Of a stretch of 64,000 bases of DNA, positions 53,921 to 62,923 are shown one piece after another (position 1 is the stretch's first letter; each line of letters starts with the position of its first letter). Source of the stretch: Streptomyces sp. WM6386 (GTDB taxonomy: Bacteria > Actinomycetota > Actinomycetes > Streptomycetales > Streptomycetaceae); the NCBI RefSeq assembly GCF_000972385.1, contig NZ_JXTE01000023.1, positions 106,500 through 170,499 on the forward strand, in the 5' to 3' direction. A model generated the notes under the pieces. The model ran no database searches. It had not been told where the DNA came from and saw only the letters and a list, made by a program, of their open reading frames with translations. The translations under genes and the position numbers were made by a program.

Positions 53921-54007
53921 TTTCCCGCCGCCTGAAGGCCTTCTGTCCGCCTTCCCGAAGTTCGCGGCACTCCCCTCCCTTGCGCATGTCCCATGCCCTG
54001 TGTCCTC
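53921..54007 (+). promoter_or_regulatory. C-rich, G-poor leader, possible Rho-utilisation site
   Basis: In these 87 nt I count about 39 C and 19 G, with many YC pairs and runs such as CACTCCCCTCCCTTG. That is the composition of rut sites. Lying in the leader of a Rho gene, it fits autogenous termination as known for E. coli rho. Confidence 0.45.
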
Positions 54008-54023
54008 GAAAGGACCGACCACC

Positions 54024-55163
54024 ATGACCACCACACTCGAACACCCCCCTGTCCAGCAGCTCCCGGTCCGCGCCGCCACCGGCGTCCTCGACATCGACGC
54101 GCACGGGAAGGGCCAACTGCGCGCCGAGAGCATGCTGCCCCTGCCGTCCGACCTCCAGGTCTCCCCCGCGCTGATCCGCAAGTACGGTCTGCGCAAGGGC
54201 GACGTCGTCGACGGCGTACGCGGCACCCAGCGCGCCCTCACCGAGGTCGCCCGGGTCAACGGCCACACCCCCGACGACCTGCGCGGCCGCCGCCACTTCC
54301 GCGACCTGACGCCGCTGCACCCGAGCGAGCGCATCCGCCTCGAACACCCGGCCTCCGGTCTCACCGGCCGGGTCGCCGACCTCATCGCCCCCGTGGGCAA
54401 GGGTCAGCGCGGTCTGATCGTCGCCCCGCCCAAGACCGGCAAGACGGTCCTCCTCCAGCAGATCGCGGCGGCCGTGGCCGGCAACCACCCCGAGTGCCGG
54501 CTGATGGTCGTGCTGCTCGACGAGCGCCCCGAGGAGGTCACCGACATGCGGCGCTCCGTGCGCGGAGAGGTGTACGCCTCCACGTTCGACCGCACGCCCA
54601 AGCAGCACATCGCACTCGCGGACCTCGTGATCGAGCGGGCCAAGCGGCTCGTCGAGGACGGCGAGGACGTCGTGATCCTGCTCGATTCCCTGACCCGGCT
54701 GTGCCGGGCCCACAACAACGCGGCCGCCGCCGGTGGCCGCACCCTCAGCGGCGGCGTGGACGCGACCGCGCTCATCGGCCCCAAGCGGTTCTTCGGCGCC
54801 GCCCGGGCCGCCGAGGAGGGCGGCTCGCTCACCATCCTCGCCACCGCCCTGGTGGAGACCGGATCCCGTGCCGACGACTTCTTCTTCGAGGAGCTCAAGG
54901 GCACCGGCAACATGGAGCTCCGCCTGGACCGCGAACTCGCCTCCCGCCGCGTCTTCCCGGCCGTCGCCATCAACCCCTCCGGTACCCGCCGCGAGGAACT
55001 CCTGCTGCCCCCGGTCGAGTTGACCGCCGTACGCGGCCTGCGCCGGGCCCTGCAGACCCGCGACGGACAGCCCAGCCTGGAAACCCTCCTGGAGCGTATG
55101 CGGGAGACCCCGGACAACGCGACATTCCTGCGCCGCGTCCTGCCGACGCTGCCCACGGGCTGA
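54024..55163 (+). CDS. rho: Short Rho transcription-termination-factor paralogue
   Basis: 379 residues, without the long N-terminal Arg/Asn/Gly-rich insertion of the actinobacterial housekeeping Rho. The RNA-binding domain (about 20-75) reads GVLDIDAHGKGQLR: the aromatic GFGF of RNP-1 is replaced by GKGQ. The RecA-like motor is intact: P-loop APPKTGKT, DERPEEVTDMRR, DSLTRLCRAHN, Q-loop LSGGVDATAL and R-loop GTGNMEL. So ring-translocase activity is likely but primary RNA recognition may be changed. AAAGGA precedes the ATG. The NACHT gene follows 134 bp downstream in the same direction. Confidence 0.9.
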   Translation: MTTTLEHPPVQQLPVRAATGVLDIDAHGKGQLRAESMLPLPSDLQVSPALIRKYGLRKGDVVDGVRGTQRALTEVARVNGHTPDDLRGRRHFRDLTPLHPSERIRLEHPASGLTGRVADLIAPVGKGQRGLIVAPPKTGKTVLLQQIAAAVAGNHPECRLMVVLLDERPEEVTDMRRSVRGEVYASTFDRTPKQHIALADLVIERAKRLVEDGEDVVILLDSLTRLCRAHNNAAAAGGRTLSGGVDATALIGPKRFFGAARAAEEGGSLTILATALVETGSRADDFFFEELKGTGNMELRLDRELASRRVFPAVAINPSGTRREELLLPPVELTAVRGLRRALQTRDGQPSLETLLERMRETPDNATFLRRVLPTLPTG

Positions 55164-55259
55164 CGTGCCGTGCCCGAATCGCCTGAAGGGCGTGCGGAGT
55201 TGAGAGGCGGGCGCTAGCTTGTTGGCCCGGCGACGCACCGCAGGTCAGCAGGGGGAAAC

Positions 55260-55301
55260 ATGGTCGCGATCGGTAACGCCGTCCTCGTCGGGGCATCATG
55301 A
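55260..55301 (+). CDS. 13-codon leader ORF coupled to NACHT gene
   Basis: ATG at 55260 with AGGGGGAAAC directly before it opens a frame reading MVAIGNAVLVGAS and stops at 55301; the stop and the NACHT start share ATGA (55298-55301). The NACHT start has no comparable ribosome-binding site of its own. This looks like translational coupling through a short leader peptide. Composition gives no hint of a function for the peptide itself. Confidence 0.45.
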   Translation: MVAIGNAVLVGAS

Positions 55302-58300
55302 CCGAGGCACGGGCGAGGGGCGAGCGGTCGGTGGCCGTCGAAGGGGACGCCGACACGGTCGTCACCGGGGACGGGAACACGGTCCAGGTGTTCCGGACCC
55401 CGCCGACTCCCGCCCCGCCGTCGCCGGAAGAGGTCGACACCGCCGTGGCGCGGTACGCGCGTCGGATCACTCAGGTCTACGGACGCCTGGATCTGGAGGT
55501 CCTCACACCGCTTTCGGAGGCGGAGCACCCGGTGGTGGAGCTGCGCGAGGTGTTCGTCACGCCGACCGTACGGGCCGATCTGCCGCCCGTCGAACTCCCG
55601 CGGGAACTGCTCAGGCGGCTCGCGGAGTCGGGCGAACTGTCGGACGAGGACAGCGTTCCGCCCGGCGTCGACAGCACCTCCCTGGTGTCGCTGCGCGATT
55701 CCTATCTACGGCGACCCGCCCAGCCGGTCCTGGAGGTGCTGGCCGCACCGGCGAACCGTCTCCTCGTACTCCTCGGCGATCCGGGAGCCGGCAAGTCCAC
55801 CCTGGTCCGCTACGCCGCGCTGGCGCTGGCCGGGGGCCAGGCGGTCCGGCCGCTCGCCGCCCTGGCGGGCCGGGTGCCGCTGGTGGTGGAACTGCGCCAG
55901 TACGCCGAGGAACAGTGGCGGCACAGCGGCTTCGAGGACTTCCTCGCCCACCTCCATGACGACTACGCCCTGTCCGTGCCCCGGCCGGTCCAGGAGGAAC
56001 TGCTCACCCACGGCCGTGCCCTGGTCGTCTTCGACGGACTGGACGAGCTGTTCGACCCCATAGTGCGCGCCCGGACCGCCCAGCGCATCGGCGCTTTCGC
56101 CGCCCGGTATCCGTCGGCGCGGATCGTGGTCACCTCCCGGGTCATCGGCTACCAGCGTGGGGTCCTGGAGGCGGCCGGCTTCACCCACTTCATGCTCCAG
56201 GACCTCGACGAGGACCGGATCCGCGCGTTCATCCGCGGCTGGTACGACGTCGCCTGCCCGAACGCCCCGGTACAGGCCGGGCAACTGGTCGAGCGGCTCA
56301 CATCGGCCGTCACGGGCTCGCGGCCGCTCCAGGAGATGGCCGGCAACCCCCTGTTGCTGACTGTCCTCGCGATCATCGGCCGCCGCCAGACGCTGCCGCA
56401 CAACAGACGCAGTGTGTTCGAGCACGCCGTCACCGTCCTCGTCTCCCACTGGGACCGGGCCGCCAAACTCCTCAAGGCCCCCCTCAGCCCACCCGTCGCC
56501 GAAGCCCTCGACGTGCTCGGCCCCGACGAACGCCTGGAACTGCTGCGGCTTCTGGCCCGCACCATGCAGGAAGGCCACAGCGGCATCGCCGGCAACCACA
56601 TCCACGCCTCCGACCTCGAACAAGTCTTCCGCGAGTACCTCCAGAAGTACGAGCTGCCGCCGGTCCACGCCACCGCGGCGGCCCGCGCGATGGTCGCGCA
56701 GCTGCACGAACGGAACTTCATCCTGTCCCGCTACGGCGGCGAGGTGTACGGGTTCGTGCACCGGGCGTTCCTGGAGTACCTGGCGGCAGCGGACATCGCC
56801 CAGCGGTACAACGACCGTGAGTGGGCGACACCCGAGGACCTGGTCGAGCAGGTCGTGGTCGGGCGCGCCTCCGATCCGGCGTGGCACGAGGTGCTCCTGC
56901 TGCTGGTCGGCCAGATCGGGACGGGGACGACGGGAACCGCCGTGGACCGCCTGCTCGAACTGAATGCCGCGGCACCCGACGCGGACGCGTCCCATGTCGC
57001 CCTCGCGCTGCGGATGCTGGCCGAGACGAACAAGCTCGGCGAGCTCTCCGCGCGCAGCACGGCGGTTGTCGACGCCGCGACGCGGGCGCTGGACCTGCGC
57101 GGCCGGAAGGGGCCCTGGCTGTTGACCGAGGCCATGCCGGCACTGGCCACGTTCAGCCCTCACTGGGCCGGACAACGAAGCTTCCTGCGCTGGTTCCGGA
57201 TCAGCGGGCAGTTCGCCTCCAGTCACGAACCCATCACTGTCGCCTGTGCGCTCCGCCTCGGCGTCGACGAACTCTCCCGCCTGGCCCGCCTCAGCTACTT
57301 CGGCGGCGATCGACTGCGCTTCCTCCACGCCTGGGCCCGACGGCAACCGCAGGACGCCACCGTGTACGCCGCGCTGCGTCAGGCGGCGGAACACGACATC
57401 GATGGCCGACTGCGCTCCCTGGCCCTGGAGATCATGGCCGACGTGTGGTCCGGGCGTGAGGATGTCCGCGCCCTGATGAGGGCCCGCGCCGAGGAGGACC
57501 CTGACGAACGTGGGCGCCGCACTGCCCTCGCCATTCTGGCGCGGCTCTATGCCCACGACCGTGAATCCCTCGAACTGCTTGAGCGAACAGCAGTCGGGAA
57601 TCCGGTCAGTTGGTCCCGGAGGTACGTGGTCCGTGCTCTGGGCGGCCCGGCAGCCGAGAACCCCGGCATCCGCCGCTTCCTGATGGAGCGTGCCGTGGCC
57701 GACCCCGACACCGATGTCCGTCAGTACGCCGTGGAGTCCTTGGGACGTCACTGCTCTCAGCACGAGGAGGTCTTCGAGCTGATCAGCCGGCTCATGGCCG
57801 AAGCGGATCTCACGGAAGAACGCGAGTCCGCGATGTGGGTCATCGGCAAGTACTGGTCCGCCGACAGCCGTGCGCGTGCACTGCTTCTTGAACAGGCGAA
57901 CAACGTGACGCGTCCGTATGACCTCGTGACCGTCCTGTTCGTGCTGGGGAACCTGGGCCCGGCCGACGCCGAGGTGGGGCAGGCGGTCATCAAGGCCGCG
58001 GCGGATCCCGATCCGGCCGTCCGCAGGGCTTCCCTCGACACGCTGCAGGGGCACCCGGTCGTCCAGGAAGAACTGCAGGACCTCGTACTGCGCCTCGCCG
58101 CTTCCGACCCTGACGCGGGTGTCCGGTACACAGCCGTGGAGTTGATCGACCGCGACCGGTTCGGCCACGATGCCGCACGCGGTGTGCTGACCGCCGCGGC
58201 GGACGACCTCGACGGCTTCGTCCGGGATCGCGTCCACCTCCGACTGGCTCAGCATTGGCTGGACGACCCCGCGATCCAACAACTGCTTGTCGACGCGGTC

Positions 58301-59074
58301 TCCACCCCCGGCACTCTGACCGCCCGTGCCCGGTCCTCGGTGCTCAGGGAGTTGATACGGCACTGCCCCGACCGCGAGGACATCCGTCCCCTGGTCCTCG
58401 ACGCGGTCGACCTGCCGCTCCGGACCGAGCATGGCCTGATCCCTGACCTGCCTAAGGACGACCGGCCCGGCCAGGATCGTCAGTGGGCGGCGCTCATCCG
58501 CCTGGCGACGGGTCCCCTGGACGGCTACGACAGACGCGAGTACGCGATCAGAACTCTCGGCAGGCAGTCCGTTGCCCGCACGGATCCCCGAGACGCCCTG
58601 TGGCGTGCCGCGGCGGAGTCGACCGCTACCGGCCCAGCGATTGTCGCCCTCCGTACACGCTGGGCGCAGCGCGGTGACATGCGCGACCTTCTCATCCGTG
58701 CCGCACGGCATCGCGACGACAAGGATGCGCGACACGACGCTGTGAAGGCTCTCGCCCTTCACCAGCCCCACCACCCGGACGTCCAGGCTCTCTTCCTCCA
58801 GCTGGCCACGGACGACCCGGCCGCCGACGTCCGATTCACCGCTCTGTGCCGCTGGGCCCTCACCGCCGCCGACGAGGAGGCTCTGCCGGTGGCGGCGGCC
58901 CGTGCCACCTCTGACTCCGACCCCGGTGTCCGCCGCCGCCTCCTGCACATGGTCGCCCTGGCCTGGCCGACCGCCCCGGAAACCGCCTCCGCCCTGCTGG
59001 AGTGTTCCGGGCACGACCCCGACGAGGAGACCCGCGCGGCCGCCGCCCACCTCCTCGGCCGGCTCTTCGACTGA
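55298..59074 (+). CDS. NACHT / HEAT-repeat STAND protein with N-terminal tag
   Basis: 1258 residues. Residues 10-32 form a short beta tag (SVAVEGDADTVVTGDGNTV) of a kind often seen on conflict-system proteins. A linker precedes the NACHT ATPase: Walker A GDPGAGKST at 160-168, Walker B ALVVFDGLDEL at 241-251, IVVTSRVIGYQRG, and FVHRAFLEYLAAADI near 488-502. The remaining 750 residues are helical HEAT-type repeats (DPDTDVRQYAVESLG, DPDPAVRRASLDTL, DPAADVRFTALCRWAL). No enzymatic effector domain is present, so it may recruit one or act by itself. Resembles bNACHT antiphage proteins; second such gene in 64 kb. Confidence 0.88.
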   Translation: MTEARARGERSVAVEGDADTVVTGDGNTVQVFRTPPTPAPPSPEEVDTAVARYARRITQVYGRLDLEVLTPLSEAEHPVVELREVFVTPTVRADLPPVELPRELLRRLAESGELSDEDSVPPGVDSTSLVSLRDSYLRRPAQPVLEVLAAPANRLLVLLGDPGAGKSTLVRYAALALAGGQAVRPLAALAGRVPLVVELRQYAEEQWRHSGFEDFLAHLHDDYALSVPRPVQEELLTHGRALVVFDGLDELFDPIVRARTAQRIGAFAARYPSARIVVTSRVIGYQRGVLEAAGFTHFMLQDLDEDRIRAFIRGWYDVACPNAPVQAGQLVERLTSAVTGSRPLQEMAGNPLLLTVLAIIGRRQTLPHNRRSVFEHAVTVLVSHWDRAAKLLKAPLSPPVAEALDVLGPDERLELLRLLARTMQEGHSGIAGNHIHASDLEQVFREYLQKYELPPVHATAAARAMVAQLHERNFILSRYGGEVYGFVHRAFLEYLAAADIAQRYNDREWATPEDLVEQVVVGRASDPAWHEVLLLLVGQIGTGTTGTAVDRLLELNAAAPDADASHVALALRMLAETNKLGELSARSTAVVDAATRALDLRGRKGPWLLTEAMPALATFSPHWAGQRSFLRWFRISGQFASSHEPITVACALRLGVDELSRLARLSYFGGDRLRFLHAWARRQPQDATVYAALRQAAEHDIDGRLRSLALEIMADVWSGREDVRALMRARAEEDPDERGRRTALAILARLYAHDRESLELLERTAVGNPVSWSRRYVVRALGGPAAENPGIRRFLMERAVADPDTDVRQYAVESLGRHCSQHEEVFELISRLMAEADLTEERESAMWVIGKYWSADSRARALLLEQANNVTRPYDLVTVLFVLGNLGPADAEVGQAVIKAAADPDPAVRRASLDTLQGHPVVQEELQDLVLRLAASDPDAGVRYTAVELIDRDRFGHDAARGVLTAAADDLDGFVRDRVHLRLAQHWLDDPAIQQLLVDAVSTPGTLTARARSSVLRELIRHCPDREDIRPLVLDAVDLPLRTEHGLIPDLPKDDRPGQDRQWAALIRLATGPLDGYDRREYAIRTLGRQSVARTDPRDALWRAAAESTATGPAIVALRTRWAQRGDMRDLLIRAARHRDDKDARHDAVKALALHQPHHPDVQALFLQLATDDPAADVRFTALCRWALTAADEEALPVAAARATSDSDPGVRRRLLHMVALAWPTAPETASALLECSGHDPDEETRAAAAHLLGRLFD

Positions 59075-59169
59075 CCAGCACAAGCCAGCCATGCGGCATC
59101 CGGGTGCTCGGGCGCCCCGCACGGCCCGGGCAGCGAGGCGTGGGGCAGGTCCATTCCTAGGTTTGCGGT

Positions 59170-60342
59170 ATGACTATCGGATCTACCTCCCGGGTTGCCG
59201 TGTCGGCCTGTGCCCTGTGCACGGCGGGCCTGCTGGCGTTCGCCCCCTTCTCGGCGGCCGCTCGCACGAGCTCCGACCCCGATGCGCCCGGCGGCCCGCG
59301 GGCCGCGGAAGCGCGGCCCGCACTGCTGTATCGCACCGGCACACAGGTCCGCCCGCACCGGGACTCGCCCCGGGTCCCGGACGTCTCCGCGCTGTCCTGG
59401 GTCGTCGCCGACGCGGAGAGCGGTGAGGTGCTCGCCGCGCACGACGCGCATCGCAAGCTGCCGCCCGCCAGCACGCTCAAGACGCTGTTCGCGCTGGCCG
59501 TGCTGCCCACCCTGCCCGGTGGCATCCGGCACAGGGTCGGGGACGACGAGCTGGCGGACGTCGGGGCCGGCAGCAGCCTCGTCGGAGTGCGGGAAGGGCA
59601 GACGTATCAGGTCGCTGATCTGTGGCGCGGAGTGTTCCTCAACTCGGGGAACGACGCCGTGCACGTGCTGGCCCGGCTCAGCGGCGGCTGGCGCTTCACG
59701 GCCACCCGGATGCAGGCCAAGGCCCGAGCGCTCGGCGCCCTCGACACCCACGTCCGCTCGCCCGACGGCTACGACACACCCGGCCAGGTCTCGTCCGCGT
59801 ACGACCTCGCCGTGTTCGGGCGAGCGGGGCTGCGCAACCCGGACTTCGCCCGGTACTGCGGCACGGTCGAGGCGAAGTTCCCCGGTGGCGGCGGCTGGTC
59901 GTACGGCATCCAGAACACCAACCGGCTGCTCACGGGGGCCGACGGGGTGGAGCCCTACGACGGGCTGATCGGGGTCAAGAACGGCTACACCAGCAACGCG
60001 GGCAACACGCTCGTCGCCGCCGCCGAGCGAGGTGGTCGCAGGCTCGTCGTCACCGTGATGAACCCTCAGGCGGGCGGTGGCTTCGCCGTGTACGAGGAGG
60101 CGCGCGAGCTGCTCGACTGGGGTTTCGACGCGGCGGGGCGGGTGGATCCGGTGGGTTCGCTGGACGCGCTGCGGGTCAGGCCGCGGCCGGGGCCCGACGT
60201 GGCACCCGCTGCCGCCGTGCCCGTCCCGGACGGCGGGCCCGGCTGGCGGCAGACGGGGGCGATCGCGGGCGCCGCCGGGCTCGGCGCGGGCGCCGTCGCC
60301 TTCGTCCTGCGGGCCAAGGCCTGGCGGCCGCCCCGGGGTTGA
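59170..60342 (+). CDS. Exported D-alanyl-D-alanine carboxypeptidase
   Basis: 390 residues. Signal peptide about 1-30, penicillin-binding domain with S101-T-L-K104 (PASTLKT), SGN in LNSGNDAVH, and KNG (VKNGYTSNAGNT) in the KTG position, then a C-terminal membrane helix (AIAGAAGLGAGAVAFVL) that anchors the protein outside. It trims terminal D-Ala from peptidoglycan pentapeptides. TAGGTT lies exactly 6 nt before the ATG with no ribosome-binding site. The last 277 bp overlap the convergent glycosyltransferase frame. Confidence 0.9.
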   Translation: MTIGSTSRVAVSACALCTAGLLAFAPFSAAARTSSDPDAPGGPRAAEARPALLYRTGTQVRPHRDSPRVPDVSALSWVVADAESGEVLAAHDAHRKLPPASTLKTLFALAVLPTLPGGIRHRVGDDELADVGAGSSLVGVREGQTYQVADLWRGVFLNSGNDAVHVLARLSGGWRFTATRMQAKARALGALDTHVRSPDGYDTPGQVSSAYDLAVFGRAGLRNPDFARYCGTVEAKFPGGGGWSYGIQNTNRLLTGADGVEPYDGLIGVKNGYTSNAGNTLVAAAERGGRRLVVTVMNPQAGGGFAVYEEARELLDWGFDAAGRVDPVGSLDALRVRPRPGPDVAPAAAVPVPDGGPGWRQTGAIAGAAGLGAGAVAFVLRAKAWRPPRG

Positions 60343-61442
60343 CCGGCCGGTAGCCACAGCAGCAGACCGAGGGTGATCCAGGTGTACGTGTTGCCGCCGA
60401 GGAATCCGTCGACGCCGGACGCGTGGTCGAACCACAGCCACACCACACTGGTGCACAGCACCCCGTACAGGGCGCCCGCCACGCGCGGGTGCCCTGCGCG
60501 CACCAGCACGGCGAACGCCGGCAGCAGCCACACCAGGTGGTGCACCCAGGTGATCGGGCTGACGAGGCAGGCGGTCAGCCCGGTGAGGGCGATCGCGGCC
60601 GGCCAGTTCCCCGCGGCCGTCGCCCGGCGGGCCCGCACGGCCCAGACGGCCAGCACCAGCAGCACCGCGGCCGCCCACACCGCGCGGTCCGGTTCGCCCA
60701 GCCGGGCCAGAATCCCTTGCAGCGACTGGTTCGAGACATAGTCCAGCCGGCCCACCCTCGTCGTGTCCCACATCGCGTCCGTCCAGTAGAAGCGCGAGGC
60801 GTCGGGGGCCACCACGGCGGCCAGCGCGGTCACACCCACGGCCACCGACGTCGCCACGGCCGCGGCCCGGCGCCGCCCGGCGAGCAGCAACAGCGCGATG
60901 AAGAGCGCGGGCGTGAGTTTGACCGCCGCCGCCAGCCCGATGCCCACGCCGGCCCTGCGCCCCCGCCCCGTGGCGAGCAGCCATCCGTCCGTCAGCACCA
61001 GGACCATCAGCAGAAGGTTGACCTGGCCGAAGCTGAACGTGTCCCGCAGTGGCTCGAACAGGGCGAGCAGACAGGCCCCCAGAGCGCAGCCGAACCAGCC
61101 GTGGCCTCGCCAGGACCGTCCGGCCAGGAGACGCACGATCACCGTGAGGGCCGCCAGGTTGAGCAGCAGTGCGACGACGATCACGACACGCAGGGGGAAC
61201 AGGGCCATCGGGCGCATGACGACGGCCGCGAAGGGCGGGTAGGTGAAGCCGTACGTCGTGCCGGGCACCCGGTAGTCGTAGATCCGTCCGCCATGGTGGG
61301 CCCAGCTGTCGACGGTGCCGTAGTAGACGCGCAGGTCGAACCAGTCGCGCAGCAGCGGTACGGTCGCCGTGAAAGCGGTGACTGCGGTGGCGAGGGCAAG
61401 GACCAGCAGGAGTCGGCCGCGGTCGGTGCGGGGCGCCTTCAT
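60066..61442 (-). CDS. GT87-type polyprenol-dependent mannosyltransferase
   Basis: 458 residues with about ten membrane helices. The first loop reads DLRVYYGTVDSWAHHGGRIYDY and YGFTYPPFAA, typical of the GT87 (DUF2029, PimE-like) family, which adds mannose from polyprenyl-phosphomannose outside the membrane. The membrane part ends near WITLGLLLWLPAG (about residue 365); the next 90 residues are low-complexity and lie antisense to the D,D-carboxypeptidase gene, so the natural stop appears lost. ATGA overlap (61439-61442) with the upstream mannosyltransferase. Confidence 0.85.
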   Translation of the reverse strand: MKAPRTDRGRLLLVLALATAVTAFTATVPLLRDWFDLRVYYGTVDSWAHHGGRIYDYRVPGTTYGFTYPPFAAVVMRPMALFPLRVVIVVALLLNLAALTVIVRLLAGRSWRGHGWFGCALGACLLALFEPLRDTFSFGQVNLLLMVLVLTDGWLLATGRGRRAGVGIGLAAAVKLTPALFIALLLLAGRRRAAAVATSVAVGVTALAAVVAPDASRFYWTDAMWDTTRVGRLDYVSNQSLQGILARLGEPDRAVWAAAVLLVLAVWAVRARRATAAGNWPAAIALTGLTACLVSPITWVHHLVWLLPAFAVLVRAGHPRVAGALYGVLCTSVVWLWFDHASGVDGFLGGNTYTWITLGLLLWLPAGQPRGGRQALARRTKATAPAPSPAAPAIAPVCRQPGPPSGTGTAAAGATSGPGRGLTRSASSEPTGSTRPAASKPQSSSSRASSYTAKPPPA

Positions 61443-62842
61443 GCGGTGCGGCCCGACGCCGGTACCTGGACCGTCTGGTGGGCCTGCCACAGGACGACCA
61501 CGGCCAGCGCGCCGCCGCACACGGCCAGGACCAGCTGCCCGGTGTCCGCCGGCCCGCCGCTGGGCAGGGTGGCCAGCGCGAGCACACCGGTCACGGCGGC
61601 CGTCCGGTGCCGTACCGAGGTGCTGGGGGCCGCCGCGGCGATGAGGAACAGGCCCCACAGGGCGTACCAGGGGCGGATCGCCGGGCCGAGGGCGGCGACC
61701 GTGACCAGGCTCAGACCGAGCGCGTACACCGGACGCGGGCGCAGCCGCAGCCATATGACCAGGATGGTCAGCCCCGCGGCCGCGATGCCGAGGGCGTGCC
61801 AGGCCGGTATCGCCAGGGGCGCGAGGTCGCTGCCGAGGTGTTCCAGAAGGGAACGGGTGGCGCGGCCGAGGAGGCTGGTGAGGGCCCAGTTCTGCGGGGA
61901 CACGGGCGTGTTGAGGGCTCCGATCCAGCCGTATCCGGTGCCTGCGACGGCGGTCGCCGCGACGGTCGTGGTGGCGGCAGCGGCCGCTGTCGTGGCGACC
62001 GCCGTCACCGGGCCGCGGCCCGCGCGGACCTGGAGGACGACGACCGCGGCGAGGCCGAGCGCGGCGGGCGCCTTGACCAGGGCCGCGAGGGTGACGAGGA
62101 CGGCACCGAGCACCGGCCACCGGCCGAGCGCCGCGACCAGGCCGGCGCCGAGCAGCCCGAGCATGACGGCGTCGTTGTGGGCGCCCGCCACCAGGTGCAG
62201 CAGCACGAGCGGGTTGAGGGCGCCGAGCCAGAGCGCGGCGGCCGGATCGGCGCCGCTGTGCCGGGCCAGGCGGGGCAGCGCGGCCGCCATCAGGGCCACC
62301 CCGCACAGCGCCACGAGCCGCATCCCGAACAGACCGGCGGGGAGTTCACCCCGGGTCAGTCCGGCCAGCGCGGAGGCGACGGCGAGGAACACCGGGCCGT
62401 ACGGTGCCGCGGTGTGCTGCCAGATCGGGGCGACCTCACCGGCGAGCGGGCCGCCGAGCTGGGCGGGACCGTGGGTGTACACGTCCATGTGGGCGTCGAC
62501 CATGGCGCCTTGGGCGAGGTAGCTGTAGACGTCGCGGCTGAAGAGGGGCGGGGCCGGCAGCAGCGGTGCCGCCCAGATCGCGAGGACCAGCAGCAGGGCG
62601 CGCGGGCCGGGTGGTGCGGCGCCGCGGACGAGGCGTCCCAGCAGCAGCCAGGCGGCTATCAGCAGGACGACGCCGAAGTAGACGCCGACCAGGCCGAGGG
62701 CGACCCGTACGTTGGCGGGGGCCAGGAGCTCCCGTACGGGCAGGGCGCCGGCCGTGTCACCGCCCAGGGCGAGGAACGCGGTTCCGGCCAGGCCCAGAAC
62801 CTGACAGCGGCGGAGATCGACGGGGAAAGCCTTGGCCAACAC
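61439..62842 (-). CDS. mptB: MptB-like alpha-1,6-mannosyltransferase
   Basis: 467 residues with ten or more membrane helices. LFSRDVYSYLAQGAMV is the acidic first-loop motif of GT-C enzymes, and AHNDAVMLGLLGAG, RPWYALWGLF are typical of the MptA/MptB family, which extends mannan chains from polyprenyl-phosphomannose in actinobacteria. In Streptomyces the product is less defined than in corynebacteria. GTG start; TTGACA lies about 12 bp upstream. It forms a coupled pair with the GT87 gene. Confidence 0.88.
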   Translation of the reverse strand: MLAKAFPVDLRRCQVLGLAGTAFLALGGDTAGALPVRELLAPANVRVALGLVGVYFGVVLLIAAWLLLGRLVRGAAPPGPRALLLVLAIWAAPLLPAPPLFSRDVYSYLAQGAMVDAHMDVYTHGPAQLGGPLAGEVAPIWQHTAAPYGPVFLAVASALAGLTRGELPAGLFGMRLVALCGVALMAAALPRLARHSGADPAAALWLGALNPLVLLHLVAGAHNDAVMLGLLGAGLVAALGRWPVLGAVLVTLAALVKAPAALGLAAVVVLQVRAGRGPVTAVATTAAAAATTTVAATAVAGTGYGWIGALNTPVSPQNWALTSLLGRATRSLLEHLGSDLAPLAIPAWHALGIAAAGLTILVIWLRLRPRPVYALGLSLVTVAALGPAIRPWYALWGLFLIAAAAPSTSVRHRTAAVTGVLALATLPSGGPADTGQLVLAVCGGALAVVVLWQAHQTVQVPASGRTA

Positions 62843-62923
62843 TCGCGAAGCGTGTCAACGCCGGGTGGCCGGAAATTGACGTGTCGCCCTCGGCACGACG
62901 GCGGCCGTGTGACCGCCGTGTGT

